Positions 22,451 to 35,000 of a DNA stretch of 64,000 bases are shown one piece after another. The notes under the pieces were generated by a model. The model was not told the DNA's origin and did not search any database. It worked only from the letters and a program-made list of their open reading frames with translations. The stretch spans positions 8,613,001 through 8,677,000 of the forward strand of contig JAUIMM010000188.1 in assembly GCA_031769625.1 (NCBI GenBank), in the 5' to 3' direction. The position numbers were made by a program, and so were the translations under genes. Origin of the DNA: Taudactylus pleione. Taxonomy: Eukaryota; Chordata; Amphibia; Anura; Myobatrachidae. Position 1 is the stretch's first letter, and each line of letters starts with the position of its first letter.

Positions 22451-25400
22451 GTGCAGTGATGTATCAGACAGGTAATGAGTGGGTTGTAATGGCAGGTGTG
22501 AGTTATAGTGAGGTGTAGGGGCAGATCTGTAGTCAGTGCAGTGATGTATCAGACAGGTAATGAGTCAGGTGTAATGGCAGGTGTGAATTACAGTGAGGTG
22601 TAGGGGCAGATCTGTAGTCAGTGCAGTGATGTGTCAGACAGGTAATGAGTGGGGTGTAATGGCAGGTGTGAATTATAGTGAGGTGTAGGGGCAGATCTGT
22701 AGTCAGTGCAGTGTGTATCAGACAGGTAATGAGTGGGGTGTAATGGCAGGTGTGAGTTATAGTGAGGTGTACGGGCAGATCTGTAGTCAGGGCAGTGATG
22801 TATCAGACAGGTAATGAGTGGGGTGTAATGGCAGGTGTGAGTTATAGTGAGGTGTAGGGGCAAATCTATAGTCAGTGCAGTGATGTTTCAGACAGGTAAT
22901 GAGTGCGGTGTAATGGCAGGTGTGAGTTATAGTGAGGTGTAGGGGCAGATCTGGAGTCAGTGTAGTGATGTATCAGACAGGTAATGAGTGTTGTGTAATG
23001 GCAGGTGTGTATTATAGTGAGGTGTAGGGGCAGATCTCTAGTCAGGGCAGGGTGTATCAGACAGGTAATGAGTGAGGTGTAATGGCAGGTGTGAATTATA
23101 GTGAGGTGTAGGGGCAGATATGTAGTCAGTGCAGTGTGTATCAGACAGGTAATGAGTGGGGTGTAATGGTAGGTGTGAGTTATAGTGAGATGTAGGGGCA
23201 GATCTGTAATCAGTGCAGTGATGTATCAGACAGGTAATGAGTGTTGTGTAATGGCAGGTGTGTATTATAGTGAGGTGTAGGGGCAGATCTGTAGTCAGGG
23301 CAGGGTGTATCAGACAGGTAATGAGTGGGGTGTAATGGCAGGTGTGAGTTATAGTGAGGTGTAGAGACGGATCTGTAGTCAGTGCAGTGTGTATCAGACA
23401 GGTAATGAGTGTGGTGTAATGGTAGGTGTGAGTTATAGTGAGGTGTAGGGGCAGATCTGTAGTCAGTGCAGTGATGTATCAGACAGGTAATGAGTCAGGT
23501 GTAATGGCAGGTGTGAATTACAGTGAGGTGTAGGGGCAGATCTGTAGTCAGTGCAGTGATGTGTCAGACAGGTAATGAGTGGGGTGTAATGGCAGGTGTG
23601 AATTATAGTGAGGTGTAGGGGCAGATCTGTAGTCAGGGCAGTGATGTATCAGACAGGTAATGAGTGGGGTGTAATGGCAGGTGTGAGTTATAGTGAGGTG
23701 TAAGGGCAGATCTATAGTCAGTGCAGTGATGTTTCAGACAGGTAATGAGTGCGGTGTAATGGCAGGTGTGAGTTATAGTGAGGTGTAGGGGCAGATTTGT
23801 AGTCAGGGCAGTGATGTATCAGACAGGTAATGAGTGTTGTGTAATGGCAGGTGTGTATTATAGTGAGGTGTAGGGGCAGATCTCTAGTCAGGGCAGGGTG
23901 TATCAGACAGGTAATGAGTGAGGTGTAATGGCAGGTGTGAATTATAGTGAGGTGTAGGGGCAGATATGTAGTCAGTGCAGTGTGTATCAGACAGGTAATG
24001 AGTGGGGTGTAATGGTAGGTGTGAGTTATAGTGAGATGTAGGGGCAGATCTGTAATCAGTGCAGTGATGTATCAGACAGGTAATGAGTGTTGTGTAATGG
24101 CAGGTGTATATTATAGTGAGGTGTAGGGGCAGATCTGTAGTCAGGGCAGGGTGTATCAGACAGGTAATGAGTGGGGTGTAATGGCAGGTGTGAGTTATAG
24201 TGAGGTGTAGAGATGGATCTGTAGTCAGTGCAGTGTGTATCAGACAGGTAATGAGTGGGGTGTAATGGCAGGTGTGTATTATAGTGAGGTGTAGGGGCAG
24301 ATCTGTAGTCAGGGCAGTGATGTATCAGACAGGTAATGAGTGGGGTGTAATGTCAGGTGTGAGTTATAGTGAGGTGTAGGGGCAGATCTGTAGTCAGTGC
24401 AGTGATGTATCAGACAGGTAATGAGTGAGGTGTAATGGCAGGTGTGAGTTATAGTGAGGTGTAGGGGCAGATCTGTAGTCAGGGCAGTGATGTATCAGAC
24501 AGGTAATGAGTGGGGTGTAATGGCAGGTGTGAGTTATAGTGAGGTGTATGGGCAGATCTGTAGTCAGTGCAGTGATGTATCAGACAGGTAATGAGTGCGG
24601 TGTAATGGCAGGTGTGAGTTATAGTGAGGTGTAGGGGCAGATCTGTAGTCAGGGCAGTGATGTATCAGACAGGTAATGAGTGGGGTGTAATGGCAGGTGT
24701 GAATTATAGTGAGGTGTAGGGGCAGATCTGTAGTCAGTGCAGTGTGTATCTGACAGGTAATGAGTGGGGTGTAATGGTAGATGTGAGTTATAGTGAGATG
24801 TAGGGGCAGATTTGTAATCAGTGCAGTGATGTATCAGACAGGTAATGAGTGGGGTGTAATGGCAGGTGTGTATTATAGTGAGGTGTAGGGGCAGATCTGT
24901 AGTCAGTGCAGTGTGTATCTGACAGGTAATGAGTGCGGTGTAATGGCAGGTGTGAGTTATATTGAGAGGTAGGGGCAGATCTGTAGTCAGTGCAGTGTGT
25001 ATCAGACAGGTAATGAGTGCGGTGTAATGGTAGGTGTGAGTTATAGTGAGGTGTAGGGGCAGATCTGTAGTCAGTGCAGTGATGTTTCAGACAGGTAATG
25101 AGTGTTGTGTAATGGCAGGTGTGTATTATAGTGAGGTGTAGGGGCAGATCTGTAGTCAGGGCAGGGTGTATCAGACAGGTAATGAGTGGGGTGTAATGGC
25201 AGGTGTGAGTTATAGTGAGGTGTAGGGGAAGATCTGTAGTCAGTGTAGTGATGTATCAGACAGGTAATGAGTGGGGTGCAATGGCAGGTGTGAATTATAG
25301 TGAGGTGTAGGGGCAGATCTGTAGTCAGTGCAGTGATGTATCAGACAGGTAATGAGTGAGGTGTAATGGCAGGTGTGAGTTATAGTGAGGTGTAGGGGCA

Positions 25401-26084
25401 GATCTGTAGTCAGTGCAGAGATATATCAGACAGGTAATGAGTGCAGTGTGTTGGCAGGTGTGAATTATAGTGATGTGTAGGGGCAGATCTGTAGTCAGTG
25501 CAGTGGTGTATCAGACAGGTAATGAGTGAGGTGTAATGGCTGGTGTGAGTTATAGTGAGGTGTAGGGGCAGATCTGTAGTCAGGGCAGTGTTGTGTCAGA
25601 CAGGTAATGAGTGGGGTGTAATGGCAGGTGTGAGTTATAGTGAGGTGTAGGGGCAGATCTGTAGTCAGTGCAGTGATCTATCAGACAGGTAATGAGTGGG
25701 GTGTAATGGCTGGTGTGAGTTATAGTGAGGTGTAGGGGCAGATCTGTAGTCAGTGCAGTGTTGTATCAGACAGGTAATGAGTGTGGTGTAATGGCAAGTG
25801 TGAGTTATAGTGAGGTGTAGGGGCAGATCTGTAGTCATGGCAGTGATGTATCAGACAGGTAATGAGTGGGGTGTAATGGCAGGTGTGAGTTATAGTGAGG
25901 TGTAGGGGCAGATCTGTAGTCAGTGCAGTGATGTATCAGACAGGTAATGAGTGCGGTGTAATGGCAGGTGTGAGTTATAGTGAGGTGTAGGGGCAGATCT
26001 GTAGTCAGTGCAGTGTGTATCAGACAGGTAATGAGTGGGGTGTAATGGCAGGTGTGAGTTATAGTGAGGTGTAGGGGAAGATCT

Positions 26085-29000
26085 GTAGTCAGGGCAGTGA
26101 TGTATCAGACAGGTAATGAGTGGGGTGTAATGGCAGGTGTGTATTATAGTGAGGTGTAGGGGCAGATCTGTAGTCAGTGCAGTGTGTATCAGACAGGTAA
26201 TGAGTGCGGTGTAATGGTAGGTGTGAGTTATAGTGAGGTGTAGGGGCAGATCTGTAGTCAGTGCAGTGATCTATCAGACAGGTAATGAGTGGGGTGTAAT
26301 GGCAGGTGTTAGTTATAGTGAGGTGTAGGGGCAGATCTGTAGTCAGTGCAGTGTTGTATCAGACAGGTAATGAGTGTGGTGTAATGGCAGGTGTGAGTTA
26401 TAGTGATTTGTAGGGGCAGATCTGTAGTCATGGCAGTGATGTATCAGACAGGTAATGAGTGGGGTGTAATGGCAGGTGTGAGTTATAGTGAGGTGTAGGG
26501 GCAGATCTGTAGTCAGTGCAGTGATGTATCAGACAGGTAATGAGTGAGGTGTAATGGCAGGTGTGAATTACAGTGAGGTGTAGGGGCAGATCTGTAGTCA
26601 GGGCAGTGATGTATCAGACAGGTAATGAGTGGTTGGTAATGGCAGGTGTGAGTTATAGTGAGGTGTAGGGGCAGATCTGTAGTCAGTGCAGTGATGTATC
26701 AGACAGGTAATGAGTGCGGTGTAATGGCAGGTGTGAGTTGTTGTGAGGTGTAGGGGCAGATCTGTAGTTAGGGCAGTGATGTATCAGACAGGTAATGAGT
26801 GGGGTGTAATGGCAGGTGTGAGTTATAGTGAGGTGTAGTGGCAGATCTGTAGTCAGTACAGTGTGTATCAGAGAGGTAATGAGTGGGGTGTAATGGCAGG
26901 TGTGAGTTATAGTGAGGTGTAGGGGCAGATATGTAGTCAGTGCAGTGATCTATCAGACAGGTAATGAGTGGGGTGTAATGGCAGGTGTGAGTTATAGTGA
27001 GGTGTAGGGGCAGATCTGTAGTCAGGGCAGTGATGTATCAGACAGGTAATGAGTGCTGTGTAATGGCAGGTGTGAGTTATAGTGAGGTGTAGGGGCAGAT
27101 CTGTAGTCAGTGCAGTGATGTATCAGACAGGTAATGAGTGCGGTCTAATGTAGTCAGTGCAGTGTGTATCAGACAGGTAATGAGTGGGGTGTAATGGCAA
27201 GTGTGAGTTATAGTGAGGTGTAGGAGCAGATCTGCAGTCAGGGCAGTGATGTAACAGACAGGTAATGAGTGGGGTGTAATGGCAGGTGTGAGTTATAGTG
27301 AAGTGTAGGGGCAGATCTGTAGTCAGGGCAGTGATGTATCAGACAGGTAATGAGTGCGGTGTAATGGCAGGTGTGAGTTATAGTGAGGTGTAGGGGCAGA
27401 TCTGTAGTCATTGCAGTGATCTATCAGACAGGTAATGAGTGGGGTGTAATGGCAGGTGTGAGTTATAGTGAGGTGTAGGGGCAGATCTGTAGTCAGTGCA
27501 GTGTTGTATCAGACAGGTAATGAGTGCGGTGTAATGGTAGGTGTGAGTTATAGTGAGGTGTAGTGGCAGATCTGTCGTCATGGCAGTGATGTATCAGACA
27601 GGTAATGAGTGGGGTGTAATGGCAGGTGTGAGTTATAGTGAGGTGTAGGGGCAGATCTGTAGTCAGTGGAGTGATGTATCAGACAGGTAATGAGTGCGGT
27701 GTAATGACAGGTGTGAGTTATAGTGAGGTGTAGGGGCAGATCTGTAGTCAGTGCAGTGTGTATCAGACAGGTAATGAGTGGGGTGTAATGGCAGGTGTGA
27801 GTTATATTGAGGTGTAGGGGCAGATCTGTAGTCAGGGCAGTGATGTATCAGACAGGTAATGAGTGGGGTGTAATGGCAGGTGTGTATTATAGTGAGGTGT
27901 AGGGGCAGATCTGTAGTCAGTGCAGTGTGTATCTGACAGGTAATGAGTGCGGTGTAATGGTAGGTGTGAGTTATAGTGAGGTGTAGGGGCAGATCTGTAG
28001 TCAGTGCAGTGATGTATCAGACAGGTAATGAGTGAGGTGTAATGGCAGGTGTGAATTACAGTGAGGTGTAGGGGCAGATCTGTAGTCAGGGCAGTGATGT
28101 ATCAGACAGGTAATGAGTGGGGTGTAATGGCAGGTGTGAGTTATAGTGAGGTGTAGGGACAGATCTGTAGTCAGTGCAGTGATGTATCAGACAGGTAATG
28201 AGTGCGGTGTAATGGCAGGTGTGAGTTATAGTGAGGTGTAGGGGCAGATCTGTAGTCAGGGCAGTGATGTATCAGACAGGTAATGAGAGGGGTGTAATGG
28301 CAGGTGTGAGTTATAGTGAGGTGTAGGGGCAGATCTGTAGTCAGTGCAGTGATGTATCAGACAGGTAATGAGTGCGGTCTAATGTAGTCAGTGCAGTGTG
28401 TATCAGACAGGTAATGAGTGGGGTGTAATGGCAGGTGAGAGTTATAGTGAGGTGTAGGGGCAGATCTGTAGTCATGGCAGTGATGTATCAGACAGGTAAT
28501 GAGTGGGGTGTAATGGCAGGTGTGAGTTATAGTGAGGTGTAGGGGCAGATCTGTAGTCAGTGCAGTGATGTATCAGACAGGTAATGAGTGGGGTGTAATG
28601 GCAGGTGTGAATTACAGTGAGGTGTAGGGGCAGATCTGTAGTCAGGGCAGTGATGTATCAGACAGGTAATGAGTGGGGTGTAATGGCAGGTGTGAGTTAT
28701 AGTGAGGTGTAGGGGCAGATCTGTAGTCAGTGCAGTGATGTATCAGACAAGTAATGAGTGCGGTGTAATGGCAGGTGTGAGTTGTTGTGAGGTGTAGGGG
28801 CAGATCTGTAGTCAGGGCAGTGATGTATCAGACAGGTAATGAGTGGGGTGTAATGGCAGGTGTGAGTTATAGTGAGGTGTAGTGGCAGATCTGTAGTCAG
28901 TGCAGTGTGTATCAGAGATTTACTGAGTGGGGTGTAATGGCAGGTGTGAGTTATAGTGAGGTGTAGGGGCAGATCTGTAGTCAGTGCAGTGATCTATCAG

Positions 29001-32000
29001 ACAGGTAATGAGTGGGGTGTAATGGCAGGTGTGAGTTATAGTGAGGTGTAGGGGCAGATCTGTAGTCAGGGCAGTGATGTATCAGACAGGTAATGAGTGC
29101 TGTGTAATGGCAGGTGTGAGTTATAGTGAGGTGTAGGGGCAGATCTGTAGTCAGTGCAGTGATGTATCAGACAGGTAATGAGTGCGGTCTAATGTAGTCA
29201 GTGCAGTGTGTATCAGACAGGTAATGAGTGGGGTGTAATGGCAGGTGTGAGTTATAGTGAGGTGTAGGAGCAGATCTGCAGTCAGGGCAGTGATGTAACA
29301 GACAGGTAATGAGTGGGGTGTAATGGCAGGTGTGAGTTATAGTGAAGTGTAGGGGCAGATCTGTAGTCAGGGCAGTGATGTATCAGACAGGTAATGAGTG
29401 GGGTGTAATGGCAGGTGTGAGTTATAGTGAGGTGTAGGGGCAGATCTGTAGTCATTGCAGTGATCTATCAGACAGGTAATGAGTGGGGTGTAATGGCAGG
29501 TGTGAGTTATAGTGAGGTGTAGGGGCAGATCTGTAGTCAGTGAAGTGTTGTATCAGACAGGTAATGAGTGCGGTGTAATGGTAGGTGTGAGTTATAGTGA
29601 GGTGTAGGGGCAGATCTGTAGTCATGGCAGTGATGTATCAGACAGGTAATGAGTGCGGTGTAATGGTAGGTGTGAGTTATAGTGAGGTGTAGGGGCAGAT
29701 CTGTAGTCAGTGCAGTGATGTATCAGACAGGTAATGAGTGCGGTGTAATGACAGGTGTGAGTTATAGTGAGGTGTAGGGGCAGATCTGTAGTCAGTGCAG
29801 TGTGTATCAGACAGGTAATGAGTGGGGTGTAATGGCAGGTGTGAGTTATAGTGAGGTGTAGGGGCAGATCTGTAGTCAGGGCAGTGATGTATCAGACAGG
29901 TAATGAGTGGGGTGTAATGGCAGGTGTGTATTATATTGAGGTGTAGGGGCAGATCTGTAGTCAGTGCAGTGTGTATCAGACAGGTAATGAGTGCGGTGTA
30001 ATGGTAGGTGTGAGTTATAGTGAGGTGTAGGGGCAGATCTGTTGTCAGTGCAGTGATGTATCAGACAGGTAATGAGTGAGGTGTAATGGCAGGTGTGAAT
30101 TACAGTGAGGTGTAGGGGCAGATCTGTAGTCAGGGCAGTGATGTATCAGACAGGTAATGAGTGGGGTGTAATGGCAGGTGTGAGTTATAGTGAGGTGTAG
30201 GGGCAGATCTGTAGTCAGGGCAGTGATGTATCAGACAGGTAATGAGAGGGGTGTAATGGCAGGTATGAGTTATAGTGAGGTGTAGTGGCAGATCTGTAGT
30301 CAGTGCAGTGTGTATCAGAGAGGTAATGAGTGGGGTGTAATGGCAGGTGTGAATTATAGTGAGGTGTAGGGGCAGATCTGTAGTCAGTGCAGTGATGTAT
30401 CAGACAGGTAATGAGTGCGGTGTAATGGCAGGTGTGAGTTATAGTGAGGTGTAGGGGCAGATCTGTAGTCAGTGCAGTGTGTATCAGACAGGTAATGAGT
30501 GGGGTGTAATGGCAGGTGTGAATTATAGCGAGGTTTAGGGGCAGATCTGTAATCAGTGCAGAGATATATCAGACCGGTAATGAGTGCGGTGTAAAGGCAG
30601 GTGTGAGTTATAGTGAGGTGTAGGGGCAGATCTGTAGTCAGTGCAGTGTGTATCAGAGAGGTAGTGAGTGGGGTGTAATGGCAGGTGTGAGTTATAGTGA
30701 GGTGTAGGGGCAGATCTGTAGTCAGTGCAGTGATGTAACAGATAAAGAGTGCGGTGTAATGGCAGGTGTGAATTATAGTGAGGTGTAGGGGCAGATCTGT
30801 AGTCAGTGCAGTGATGTGTCAGACAGGTAATGAGTGCGGTGTAATGGCAGGTGTTAGTTATAGTGAGGTGTAGAGGCAGATCTGTAGTCAGTGCAGTGTG
30901 TATCAGAGAGGTAATGAGTGGGGTGTAATGGCAGGTGTGAATTATAGTGAGGTGTAGGGGCAGATCTGTAGTCAGTGCAGTGATGTATCAGACAGGTAAT
31001 GAGTGCGGTGAAATGGCAGATGTGAGTTATAGTGAGGTGTAGGGGCAGATCTGTAGTCAGTGCGGTGTGTTTCAGACTGGTAATGAGTGAGGTGTAATGG
31101 CAGGTGTGAGTTATAGTGAGGTGTAGGGGCAGATCTGTAGTCAGGGCAGTAATATATCAGACAGGTAATGAGTGTGGTGTAATGGCAGGTGTGAATTATA
31201 GTGAGGTGTAGGGGCAGATCTGTAGTCAGTGCAGTGATGTATCAGACAGGTAATGAGTGCGGTGTAATGGCAGGTGTGAATTATAGTGAGGTGCTGAGGC
31301 AGATCTGTAGTCAGTGCAGTGTGTATCAGACAGGTAATGATTGCGGTGTAATGGCAGGTGTGAATTTTAGTGAGGTGTAGGGGCAGATCTGTAGTCAGTG
31401 CAGTGTGTATCAGAGAGGTAATGAGTGGGGTGTAATGGCATGTGTGAGTTATAGTGAGGTGTAGGGGCAGATCTGAAATCAGTGCAGTGATCTATCAGAC
31501 AGGTAATGAGTGCGGTGTAATTGTAGGTGTGAGTTATAGTGAGGTGTAGAGGCAGATCTGTAGTCAGGGCAGTGATGTATCAGACAGGTAATGAGTGGGG
31601 TGTAATGGCAGGTGTGAGTTATAGTGAGGTGTAGGGGCAGATCTGTAGTCAGTGCAGTGATGTATCAGACAGGTAATGAGTGGGCTGTAATGGCAGGTGT
31701 GAGTTATAGTGAGGTGTAGGGGCAGATCTGTAGTCAGGGCAGTGATGTATCAGACAGGTAATGAGTGGGGTGTAATGGCAGGTGTGAGTTATAGTGAGGT
31801 GTAGGGGCAGATCTGTAGTCAGTGCAGTGATCTATCAGACAGGTAATGAGTGCGGTGAAATGGCAGGTGTGAGTTATAGTGAGGTGTAGGGGCAGATCTG
31901 TAGTCAGTGCGGTGCGTTTCAGACAGGTAATGAGTGAGGTGTAATGGCAGGTGTGAGTTATAGTGAGGTGTAGGGGCAGATCTGTAGTCAGGGCAGTAAT

Positions 32001-35000
32001 ATATCAGACAGGTAATGAGTGTGGTGTAATGGCAGGTGTGAGTTATAGTGAGGTGTAGGGGCAGATCTGTAGTCAGTGCAGTGATGTATCAGACAGGTAA
32101 TGAGTGCGGTGTAATGGCAGGTGTGAATTATAGTGAGGTGCAGGGGCAGATCTGTAGTCAGTGCAGTGTGTATCAGACAGGTAATGATTGCGGTGTAATG
32201 GCAGGTGTGAATTTTAGTGAGGTGTAGGGGCAGATCTGTAGTCAGTGCAGTGTGTATCAGAGAGGTAATGAGTGGGGTGTAATGGCATGTGTGAGTTATA
32301 GTGAGGTGTAGGGGCAGATCTGAAATCAGTGCAGTGATCTATCAGACAGGTAATGAGTGCGCTGTAATTGAAGGTGTGAGTTATAGTGAGGTGTAGGGGC
32401 AGATCTGTAGTCAGGGCAGTGATGTATCAGACAGGTAATGAGTGGGGTGTAATGGCAGGTGTGAGTTATAGTGAGGTGTAGGGGCAGATCTGTAGTCAGT
32501 GCAGTGATGTATCAGACAGGTAATGAGTGGGCTGTAATGGCAGGTGTGAGTTATAGTGAGGTGTAGGGGCAGATCAGTAGTCAGGGCAGTGATGTATCAG
32601 ACAGGTAATGAGTGGGGTGTAATGGCAGGTGTGAGTTATAGTGAGGTGTAGGTTCAGATCTGTAGTCAGTGCAGTGATCTATCAGACAGGTAATGAGTGG
32701 GCTGTAATGGCAGGTGTGAGTTATAGTGAGGAGTAGGGGCAGATCTGTAGTCAGGGCAGTGTGTATCAGACAGGTAATGAGTGCGGTGTAATGGCAGGTG
32801 TGTATTATAGTGAGGTGTAGGGGCAGATCTGTAGTCAGTGCAGTGATGTATCAGACAGATAATGAGTGGGGTGTAATGGCAGGTGTGAGTTATAATGAGG
32901 TGTAGGAGCAGATCTGTAGTCAGTGCAGTGTGTATCAGACAGATAATGAGTGGGGTGTAATGGCAGGTGTGAGTTATAGTTAGGTGTTGGAGCATATCTG
33001 TAGTCAGGGCAGTGATGTATCAGACAGGTAATGAGTGGGGTGTAATGGCAGGTGTGAATTATAGTGAGGTGTAGGGGCAGATCTGTAGTCAGTGCAGTGT
33101 TGTATCAGACAGGTAATGAGTGCGGTATAATGGCAGGTGTGAGTTATAGTGAGGTGTAGGGGCAGATCTGTAGTCATGGCAGTGATGTATCAGACAGGTA
33201 ATGAGTGGGGTGTAATGGCAGGTGTGAGTTATAGTGAGGTGTAGGGGCAGATCTGTAGTCAGGGCAGTGATGTATCAGACAGGTAATGAGTGGGGTGTAA
33301 TGGCAGGTGTGAGTTATAGTGAGGTGTAGGGGCAGATCTGTAGTCAGTGCAGTGATGTATCAGACAGGTAATAAGTGGGCTGTAATGGCAGGTGTGAGTT
33401 ATAGTGAGGTGTAGGGGCAGATCTGTAGTCAGAGCAGTGATGTATCAGAGAGGTAATGAGTGGGGTGTAATGGCAGGTGTGAGTTATAGTGAGGTGTAGG
33501 GGCAGATCTGTAGTCAGTGCAGTGATCTATCAGACAGGTAATGAGTGTGCTGTAATGGCAGGTGTGAGTTATAGTGAGGTGTTGGAGCAGATCTGTAGTC
33601 AGGGCAGTGATGTATCAGACAGGTAATGAGTGGGGTGTAATGGCAGGTGTGAATTATAGTGAGGTGTAGGGGCAGATCTGTAGTCAGTGCAGTGTTGTAT
33701 CAGACAGGTAATGAGTGCGGCGTAATGGCAGGTGTGAGTTATAGTGAGGTGTAGGGGCAGATCTGTAGTCATGGCAGTGATGTATCAGACAGGTAATGAG
33801 TGGGGTGTAATGGCAGGTGTGAGTTATAGTGAGGTGTAGAGGCAGATCTGTAGTCAGTGCAGTGATGTATCAGACAGGTAATGAGTGCGGTGTAATGGCA
33901 GGTGTGAGTTATAGTGAGGTGTAGGGGCAGATCTGTAGTCAGTGCAGTGTGTATCAGACAGGTAATGAGTGGGGTGTAATGGCAGGTGTGAGTTATAGTG
34001 AGGTGTAGGAGCAGATCTGTAGTCAGGGCAGTGATGTATCAGACAGGTAATGAGTGGGGTGTAATGGCAGGTGTGAGTTATAGTGAGGTGTAGGGGCAGA
34101 CCTGTAGTAAGTGCAGTGATGTATCAGACAGGTAATGAGTGCGGTGTAATGACAGGTGTGTGTTATAGTGAGGTGTAGGGGCAGATCTGTAGTCAGTGCA
34201 GTGTGTATCAGACAGGTAATGAGTGGGGTGTAATGGCAGGTGTGAGTTATAGTGAGGTGTAGGGGCAGATCTGTAGTCAGGGCAGTGATGTATCAGACAG
34301 GTAATGAGTGGGGTGTAATGGCAGGTGTGAAAAATAGTGAGGTGTAGGGGCAGATTTGTAGTCAGTGCAGTGTTGTATCAGACAGGTAATGAGTGCAGTG
34401 TAATGGCAGGTGTGAGTTATAGTGAGGTGTAGGGGCAGATCTGTAGTCAGTGCAGTGATGTATCAGACAGGTGAGTGCGGTGTAATGGCAGGTGTGAGTT
34501 ATAATGAGGTGTAGGGGCAGATCTGTAGTCAGTGTAGTGATGTATCAGACAGGTAATGAGTGTGGTGTAATGGTAGGTGTGAGTTATAGTGATGTGTAGG
34601 GGCAGATCTGTAGTCAGTGTAGTGATGTGTCAGACAGGTAATGAGTGCGGTGTAATGGCAGGTGTGAGTTATAGTGAGGTGTAGGGGCAGATCTGTAGTC
34701 AGTGCAGTGATCTATCAGGCAGGTATTGAGTGCGGTGTAATGGCAGGTGTGAGTTATAGAGAGATGTAGGGGCAGATCTGTAGTCAGTGCAGTGTGTATC
34801 AGACAGGTAATGAGTGCAGTGTAATGGCAGGTGTGAGTTATACTGAGGTGTAGGGGCAGATCTGTAGTCAGGGCAGTGATGTATCAGACAGGTAATAATT
34901 GAGGTGTAATGGCAGGTGTGAGTTATAGTGAGGTGTAGGGGCAGATCTGTAGTCAGGGCAGTGATGTATCAGACAGGTAATGAGTGCGGTGTAATGGCAG